The notes beneath the pieces were generated by a model. The model made no database searches, was not told the DNA's origin, and saw nothing but the letters and a program-made list of their open reading frames with translations. Shown here in pieces: positions 43,758 through 52,900 of a stretch of 64,000 nt of DNA (within the stretch, counting starts at the first letter, position 1; the number at the start of each line of letters is the position of its first letter). Both the position numbers and the translations under genes were made by a program. The stretch spans positions 124,001 through 188,000 of the forward strand of contig QPMI01000163.1 in assembly GCA_004431415.1 (NCBI GenBank). The letters run 5' to 3'. This DNA is from Cyanophora paradoxa. Taxonomy: Eukaryota > Glaucocystophyceae > Cyanophorales > Cyanophoraceae.

Positions 43758-46700
43758 CTACGTCCCTCGTGCGAACGATCTGCCACGACTACCGCCCCCG
43801 CGGGAAAATCCCCCTCGGCCTCGACCTCCGCCGCGACCTCCGCTGCGGCCTCCGCCACGGCCCCTGCCCCCGCGCTCTCCGCCGCGCCCTCCGCCGCGTT
43901 CTCGACTCCCGCCACGGCCTCCGCCACGGCCTCCACGGTCTCCTCCGTACCCTCCGCGGCCTCCCCCGCGGCCTCCCCCGCGGCCTCGCCCGCGGCCTCC
44001 ACCCCGTTTCACGTCGTGGAGACTCTGGAAGGGGTTGCTGTTCCTGCTGCTCGCCTCCTCGCCTTCGTGCTTCCGCTTGACCTTCTTGGTGCGGCCTGTA
44101 TCGTACGCCTCGTCCCACTCGTCGCGCTGCTGCCGGGGGCCTTGCATGCCGCTGCTGAACGTGAGCACTCGCTGCCGCTCCCGCTCGGACAACACGCCCG
44201 GACTGCCATCGCCGTCCCACTGTCCCACTGCGTTGCCGATGTCAGTGCAGCGAAAAGATTGCCAGCACCTAGCAGATCCCGCACCGGATTTGCCCAGGGG
44301 ACCACTAAAGTCGAATGCGCTCGCGCGCTCCACTGGGGGGATGAAGCGCTCCCTTGGGGCAGCTGCTGAACGACTGGAGCTTGGTTTAGACTCTGCTGGA
44401 CGAGCAGCATATTCTTCTTCGTCCTCAGCGGGGACTGGGACCCTTGCTCGCTGCAGCCGCCTGCCCGCAGGCTCCTTCGGTTCCACTGGTGGCGACTCGG
44501 CTTCCTCCGAGCGCGGTGTTGGCCCGGGGGTGCTCGCGCGCCGCACGGCGTGCATCCGCCGCGCGAGCGGCAGGACACGCAGGCCGCTGCGGAGCCGCAT
44601 CCAGCCGGGACTCGCCGGCGTCGGGCTCGGGCTCATGGCTCCCGTGAGATGGCGCCCGTACTCCGCTGCTGTGCCCGTGTCTACCTCCAGGGCCGGCTTC
44701 CTTCGCTTTGTAGCCTCCCGTCCCGCTTCTGTGTCTCCTGCGCCGGCCCTCGCCTACAGTGGCGGTCAGTAATGCGTTTCAAGTACCGGCCAAGACAGGC
44801 GCACTCGTTCTTGGGCGGGGGCCGGCTCCTCCGCCATCCTCTTCCGCGTCACTTTGCCCGCAGGGCCCACGGTTGCTGCTGGGGGCGGCTGTGCCTCCGC
44901 CGCGTGCCGTGGGCTTGCGCCGCCCTTCGCTGGGTGCGGGCTGGCCGCCTTTGCGCCGCTCTGGCCGAGCGGGGGCGTGGGGCGGGTGCGGACGTAGAAG
45001 AGGATGTACGGGCGCTCCTTCAGAACGGCAGACTCGCCGACGTGCCGTACCTGCGCCGCGTCGAGTCAGGCCGCCGCACTCGAGGCGAAGCGCGAGGAGG
45101 CGGGGCGCTAGGGGCGGCGGACGCGCCTCAGGAGGGCGAGGGCATAGTCGCCCAGGCGCTCGAGGAGGCCGGCCTCGCGCATCTCTGGCAGGGGCGCCGG
45201 CGCGCGGCGGCGATAGAAGAGCACGTATGCCGGCTCTCGCAGCACGGCCGCCTCCGAGGCGGGCCGCACCTGCGCGCCGGCTCTAGGACCGCCGCGCCCC
45301 GCCCGCCCCACCCGCCCCGGCCCCGAGGGGCGCACCGAGGAGTCGTCCATGCAGTGCCAGAAGTCCGAGGGGCTCTTGACGTACGCGTAGTAGTGCCCGG
45401 AGTGCATCGAGTGGCCGGCGTGCACGACCGCCGCGTACAGCGCGTACTGGTGGCCCTCCCGCTGCCGCCCGCCGCGTCAGCGCCCGACGCCCCCGCTAGC
45501 CATGCTATGCTGCGGACCTCGCGGCACGACACGAAGGGGCCGAGGTCGAGTGTCGGGCCGAACGCCACGGGCTTGTTGATCTTTCCCGAGTGCCGCCCGA
45601 AGTCGAAGCGCTTCAGCTGGATCGTCAGGACGTTGGGCGAGTGGTGAATCGTGAGCCGCTTCGTCGCCCGGACGAGCTTCTTGCACCTGAGGCCCATCAG
45701 CGCCGGGGTGCGGAGGCTGACAGGGACGGGACTACTTGGAGCATCGGTACTTGTTCTCGCCGTCCAGAACTTCGGCAGCGGTAAAGTTGCTGAGCGCCTG
45801 TTCCACGGAGTTCGCGCCGCGGAGCTCCAGACTCAGGTCCAGGAACGGGTCGAACTTGTTGCTCCCGTACTGGCACTGCGAGCACTTGACCTGCAATGGC
45901 GGCTCGGCGCACGACGGCGGCCTTATTGGAGCAGGAAGCATACCTGGCTTCTGAGGTATCCCCCAAAGATCTGCTGGATCACTGTGGTCTCTGAAACGCG
46001 GGGCTCCACTTTTCTGGGGTGCGGATTAGAGAAATACGGCAGAAAAAAATTTCAACCGCACCCCAGACCCCGCAAACAATCTTTTTGCATCGATTCGATG
46101 AGGTAACGGGCGAATTCGTGCGCGTCTTCCTGTCTGCCTATCCGGAAATGCGAAGCGATCTCTGGAACGCATCACGAAAATGAGAAAGACGGTTTTGAGG
46201 ATTGAAAAAAGAAAGGCTTGACCTCGCATACGCCTCACAATCGCGTAGGGTTGAAATGCCCCGCCGTTCTGCGAGAGCGCCCGGCCAACGTGCTTTTCGA
46301 GCAAGCACATTGCGCAGAACTGTTCCGGCGCTTTCCGGCCTGCGTAAAAGCTCAATCTACAGCCTTCAAGAGAAATGCAGCGCGAAGCAGCGACGCACAG
46401 GACTTCGAGTGCTCGCCAGAGAGAAGGTAGTTGGCGAGCGGCGGCGTGTACGTAAGGCTCTGAAGCACTGCGTTTGCAAAGCAGCTGTTTCCCATGTTTT
46501 CAAGACCGCATCCGATCTTCGTCTGCCGCTGCCAGTGCAGCAGCTTGCCGATCCGGTCTGGTGGGAAGAGATAGCACGGCGGCGGCTGCAGGCTGTTGTC
46601 GGGGTCCTGCGAGGAGCCTTTCAGTCTGCGTACAGAACCAGTACGATACAGCGCGCACGCGCGCCCGATCGCGCACCTCGCCCGGAGAGCTGGCCGGCTT

Positions 46701-46900
46701 CGACGGGCGCGACGACGACTGCGCTGCCCCGAACCGCATCTTTAGCTCCATCGCGTCGTCCTCCGGTCTCGTCGATCGGACGAACGGGATGCGCCGCGGG
46801 AGCAGATCCTTCGTGCTCGCGAGGAGCACGTCAATGGAAGCTGCGATCGCGCGTCAGGTGTGCGGCGGACGGATGCGCTTAGCTACAGCTCGCTCGCTCG
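43758..46900 (-). CDS. USP36/USP42-type ubiquitin-specific protease with RGG tail
   Basis: These are nucleolar cysteine proteases that remove ubiquitin, for instance from RNA polymerase I. Exons run leftward. The N-terminus includes [16 protein letters not shown]. The Cys box is [18 protein letters not shown], then [18 protein letters not shown] (near 46500-46400). Then [63 protein letters not shown]-like ending, [38 protein letters not shown] and the His box [19 protein letters not shown], then YVLFYRR. The C-terminal exon (44636-43758) has [16 protein letters not shown] and a long RGG/GRGGG tail typical of nucleolar RNA-binding proteins. Catalytic Cys and His are both present. The exact 5' end and the exons between 45100 and 44636 are unresolved. 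Confidence 0.85.
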
Positions 46901-46986
46901 CCTGAACCGCCCGACGAGCCCTCGCGGCCCACCATAACCTAACCGCGCTCAACCTCTGACGCAGGGTACAGCTCGAATTCGCCAAA

Positions 46987-49900
46987 ATGCGCGTGGTTGT
47001 CCCCTGGCTTCGCACCGCCCAGCGCGATGCGCGGTACGCGCTCCAGCGTCGAGGAGTGCTCACGCGGCCGCCAGTAGACCCGCCCGCGGTCGCCCTCTCG
47101 AGCATTCGGCACGGCTCGCACGACACACCGCACCGGCGCCCGCCGATCTGCATCTTGGTACGAAACGACAAGCGCATTGCGCACGTGTCTAGTTGACCCC
47201 AGGCGCAGCACGGACTGGTGGGTGATCTAAACGCGCGCCAGTTCTGCTTGCCCGTCTGAAGCCCTGCTCAGTTCGGCGCGCTGCCCAACTGGCGAGGGTT
47301 CATTTCGAAGATGGACGCGGAATACGCGAACGAGCCTTTGCAGCAGCGCCCGTTCGAGACGGCATACATGTTGGACGGTGAGACCACATTGACGCCTCGA
47401 ACTTCAGTTCTCATGACGCTGCCTCGCAGCTCGCAATCACGGCACTTCCGAACATCACCCTGACATGTCGTACGGTTCGAGAACGTTTGTTTGTGCTCGC
47501 ACAACTTACAGCCAACGGCCTGCTCTTTGCAGAGCTAATGGCACATGATTTGCGTGCTTGGATGGGATGCCACAACCTCTCATCGGCAATATGGCTGGGT
47601 AATAATGATCATTGCAATTGTATTTGGTTATCAAGAGGTTTTTTAGGTTGTACCATATGCTCACCCCTGGGTGCTCGCAGGGCACTCCATGGGGGGAAAG
47701 GCTGTTGCACAGGTGCGTGCAGCATACTGCTTGATTGAGGTCGATTTGTCCTTATCCCAAGTTTTTCATGCAGCTTGCACTGGAAAATCCGTCCCTGGTG
47801 TCCGCCTTGATCGTTGTGGACATAGCACCAGTCACATATGATCACAATGCTATGCTTGATGGCGTAATTCGGCCTCTGAGAAAGTATGTAAAAGTGCTGA
47901 TTTTCTGTTGCGCAAACAATCATGAGCCTGACCTGTCCACAGTGTCGACCTCTCAACTCTCAAATCTCGAGCAGATGCAGATGCAACATTAGCCCCGCAT
48001 GTGAAGGTGTGCATGATGAGCTGACAATACTTTTCCCATTTCTGAAACCTATTTCATTCCAGGACCCAAGAGTGCGAGGCTTTCTTCTCACGAATCTCGT
48101 TCACTCTGCCACTGGATATAAATGGAGGGTTAATCTCGAGGTCAGATCTATTGTTGGTTCTCAGCACAGTTTCACATCCACCATGATCCTATGCATGTGC
48201 AGTCAATTGAGCGATGCTGGCCATCACTGGCATCTTTTCCATCTAGGTGGATTCAAGCAAACACAGCTGGTCAGGGTGTGCAGAAGTTAGACTCTTTAGA
48301 TATTTGTCCTTCCACTAATTTGTATTTGTTCTCTCCTCAGGACGTACCTATGATGGTCCAACTTTATTCATCCGAGGATCAGCATCCGTAAGGAGCTGTT
48401 TCGCATGTCGCAGACGGCCCCGGACGGACCTCGACGGGCCGAAAACGGCGCGACCTTTTGGACATCCCGCTAGTTCGCGAGCTTTAACAATGGATGGAAT
48501 TTGAATTTTGAACACGGCCGTGTCACGGCGGCTATCAGCCGGCTGAGTTCGAGTTCGAGCTGGCTAGACCAAATTCTATATCCCCCCAAGCCATCTCCCC
48601 CCCCTTCCAAGCCACGGCCAGCTGCAGCTAGATTGCGGCCAGCCACGGACTTGCGCGGGAAAAGCAAAAGCGCTTATAGCTTAGCGTTCGGCGATCGAGA
48701 TGCCGCTCTCTGTGCTGTCTGCCAAGGTCGGCTCAGCGTTCGGTTCCATTAGAGCGTGGCTGGGCGGCGCCAGCGATGGCAGGCCGCGGCACGGCCAGAT
48801 TGGCGGCAGCACCTGCGGCAGCCAGGACGACCTCGGCGAGGACGTGAATCCAGACGACTTTGGCGACGCAGCTTTGAGCGAGCAAGTCGTTCAGCCTGCG
48901 CATGCAGCGCCAGCTGCGCATGCGACGGCCGCGGTCGCGCTGGCGCCTCCCGCGGCGGAGCCGGCGGGCGGGAGCGACTCCCCACAAGTCTCGCCAGTAC
49001 GCTCAGAGCTCGAGCAGAGCCCCGGCAGCGGCTGCTGTGAGACGCCAGGGACGCCTTTGGGGGGGTACGCCTGTACAGCCGTGTACGCCGCCTGTCGCAG
49101 CTGCCTCATCAGCGACCCCCGTGTACACGCCTGATCGCCCGCGTCGCAAGCGGGTAGTAGCTGCGCCCTCGCAATCGCAGCCTTCGCATGATCAGCCGGC
49201 CACGCCTCCACGCACGCAGCCGCCGGCGGCAGCGGCCTCGCCAGCGACCCCCGTGGACATGCCTAAGCGCGTGAGTCGCAAGCGGGCAGCGGCGGCGACC
49301 TCCCAGCCTTCGCCCGCGGCGGCACCGAGCGAGCAATATGAGGATCCCTTCGTTGCCATGGAGCGGTATATGGACGATCCCTCTGTCGCGCCGTCGCCTG
49401 CCAGCTCAGCCGCGAAGAAGCCAGCCCGAAGAAGCCCGCCACGTCCACCAAGCAGCAGTGCAAGCGGCGCAAGTGCGATGTCGAGATGACGGGCGAGGAG
49501 GAAGATCGATTCACCCCTGGGACAAGCCCGGGCGGCACCGCTTTCGCATCGAGGAGGAGGACGCCGCACTCTATCGGAGGCTCACCGGCTGCAAGCGGGT
49601 TTCCGATGCGGTTCGCATGGCGTCCAAGCTCCTTGAAGCGATCGAGTACCTTCAGCAGCGTGTGCGCGCGCCGTTTCACGCCGCCGTGCGCTTCGCCCGC
49701 AGCTTGCCTCGCTGATTCGGGCCGCAGGATGTCCTAGACAAGGGTCTAACTGGCGCGGAGCTCGCCAATCAACTGAAGGCGAAAGTCGACGTGTTCCTCC
49801 GTGCACCGGCGCAGCGTGAGGAGCTCCAACAGAAGTGCAGCTCCCTGGAGCGGGAGCTCCCTGATCTGCGGTGGGCCAACAGGGAGAAGCAGCGGCAGAT

Positions 49901-52900
49901 CGCTCAACGGGAGGAGAAGATCGCTCAGCTGGAGAAGGAGATGATGCAGCTCAACGCCAGTCTGGTGAGCCCGCCGGCCGCCGCGCCGCCCGCGCCGCCG
50001 GCGCCCGCAATGCGCTGCTGACGGCGGTCCCTCCGGCGCCCGCAGAGAGCGACTCGGGTCAAAAACCTCGAAGAGGAGTGCGAGGAGCTGCAGAACCAGA
50101 ACGCTGCGCTGCAGACGAAGGTGGATGACTTGGAAAACAAGGTCCGCGATTGCCCACACGCGTGCGTGCGCCCGCTGGCGCGTAACGCGGCGCGGCGCAG
50201 GTCTCAAGGATGAAGAGGAATTGGGACTTGGAGTTGGAGCGTGAGGCGAAGGTGTGGCGGAAGGAGGAGCGCATGTACATAAAGGAGGTGGAGGAGCTGG
50301 AGGCCGTTATCGAGTATCTCTACATGAGGGACGTGCTCATGCGGGAACCCGGGGCCTAGGGTCGCAGGGTGGGTCGCCGCGGTCCAGCAGCTACACGCTG
50401 CTGTGCCGCCGGAGACGTCGCCTTTCGAGGCGCCCGCCATCGGGCGCTAGCCCCGGCCCGCTCGCTTCGTCCTGCATAGCTAGAGCTCTCATCGGATGAG
50501 AAAAATTTGTGTTCCTTTTGCGCATGCGTCGCCCACACGACAGCCGGGCGGGGACGCGGGGCGCGGCTGGGTTGGCTAACTGTGCGTGCATCCGGAGCCT
50601 CCGAGCAAGCCTAGCCTATAAGCTCGGCGACGCTGAGCTAGGTGCGCCCGGCGCGCCTGGTAATCTGCTCGGGAAGGTCGGAACGGCTTGGGCACGGAAC
50701 CGGGGTCGGCCGCAAAGGCGGACCGTGCCAGACCCAATCGGCGCTGAGCTACGCCGGCGCGCCTGGTAATCTGCTCGGGAAGCTCGGGATGAGTCAAGGC
50801 CTCGCACCTGGGGCTGGCAATCCATGCACTGCGGCAAGCAGCCGCTGCCCCACCGACCTCGTCTCGCAGAAGCGGGTCACGGAGATGAAGGAAGACCGCG
50901 TGAAGCGCCGCGGGCGCTCTCGTGGCATGCCGGGCCGGGCCGGGCGTATGCGTACCCGGTTGGCCAGCGGAGGAAACTCGGCTGACTGAGCGGCTCGCGC
51001 TTTCGACAACGTGGCACTGTGGCACTGTAGTACACCTGGCGAGGCGCACGCCGCGACAACGATTCGGCGAGGCGCACGCCCTCGCCCGCGAACTTGGAAC
51101 ATACGCACGCCTGCCCTGGATCGCGGACCGAGCCTCGGAGACTTCCGCCCTCTCCGAGGCTCATGGCTGAAGCTGCGATAGCATGGTGCCGGCTGGCTGA
51201 GGCCGCCCGTGCCGGAGCAGCTGCAGCCGGGGCCAAGTGGCTGGCCGGCGCCTTAAGCGCGCGGCTGCACTGCGAGCGGGAGCTGGGCTCGCTGTCGGCG
51301 GCAATCTTATCCGCTCTCAAGGTTTCGCAAGGCTGCGAGCGCGCGGCGACCCCGGTATCGCGTTCGCAATTTTTGATCTGCCAGGGAATCTGCACTCCGA
51401 GGCTTGCGATTGAAGCACGGCAGCCTCGTATCTTGATTAGAACTTTTTATTCAAGATGTAGAGGCGTCACACGGCGTTATTTAGTGCCCTGCACAAAGCC
51501 CCCGCGATGGGCCCATTTAACCCGTCATACCATATGACTCATCATACGCCTATACACTACGTTACAGCTAGTCTTCTGCTGACTTTTGGCCCTTCCAAAT
51601 TGGGCCCATCGCCCCAGGAGCTGGGAGACATCGAAAATCGGGACGAGATCCTGAGGCGTAAGGAGCTGTTTCGCATGTCGCAGACGGCCCCGGACGGACC
51701 TCGACGGGCCGAAAACGGCGCGACCTTTTGGACATCCCGCTAGTTCGCGAGCTTTAACAATGGATGGAATTTGAATTTTGAACACGGCCGTGTCACGGCG
51801 GCTATCAGGGAGTCGCTCCCGCCCGCCGGCTCCGCCGCGGGAGGCGCCAGCGCGACCGCGGCCGTCGCATGCGCAGCTGGCGCTGCATGCGCAGGCTGAA
51901 CGACTTGCTCGCTCAAAGCTGCGTCGCCAAAGTCGTCTGGATTCACGTCCTCGCCGAGGTCGTCCTGGCTGCCGCAGGTGCTGGGAGACAGGAGCAGCAG
52001 GGCCGCGGGATCGGGACGGCCTCCCTCCAGCCAGCGAACAGAGAATCCGCACCCCCGAGCACGACGCCAACGCCCTCCTGCAGCCGCTCCCGAACAGCAT
52101 GCTGCCCGTCGCTGCCGTCGAGGTGAGAAGCCCGCGACACCTCGCCTCAGCGGACGCCAACGCGCACCTCAGGTCCGGCTCGACGACGCCCTGCACGGCA
52201 TCAAGAGCTGGGTGGCCGGGTTCTTCGTCTACTTCTTCCTCGCCCTCGCCTGTGGTGCCTCCGAGGACCAGCAGAAGCGCATCGAAGACCTGCAGCGTCA
52301 TCTTCGCGATAAATACGCGCGGAACATCAAGTTCGAGAAGACCGAGAACGGGGCCACCTACAAGTTCTTCCAGAAGATCTCCGCCAACACCGCCAAGAAG
52401 ATCCTGGAGGACCCCGAGGCGCCCGACACCCTCTTCAGCATCTGCTTCGGCGACAGTAAGGAGAGCTGGAGCGAGAAGACGAGGGGCATGCACGAGATTT
52501 GGCAGCTCCGCCAGATCATCTACCAGTACGAGCGGAACATGAAGCCCGACGAGGAGGCGCGGCAGCAAGTTATCGAGGCCGTCGCCGAGCTCCAGGGCCT
52601 GATGGAGACACACTTCCCGTTATGGAAGATCTTCACACGCTACATGCACTCGACGCTTGCGCACCTCGCGTTCTGGGCGCGCGTCGACAACACGAACGCG
52701 CCCGGCCGTTGGAGCTGCGAGGTCATCGAGTCCTACATGGGCCTCCTTCGGCGCCTGCGACACACCGTCACGTCTCTCGGTGGCGGGTGGAACAAGGACC
52801 TCGACATGCTCAAGCAGATCATGACGCACCAGCGGCGGCGCCTGGCGCTGTGGATGCGGAACATGACGGAGGCGAGCGCCGGCGGGAAGGACGCTGCCCA

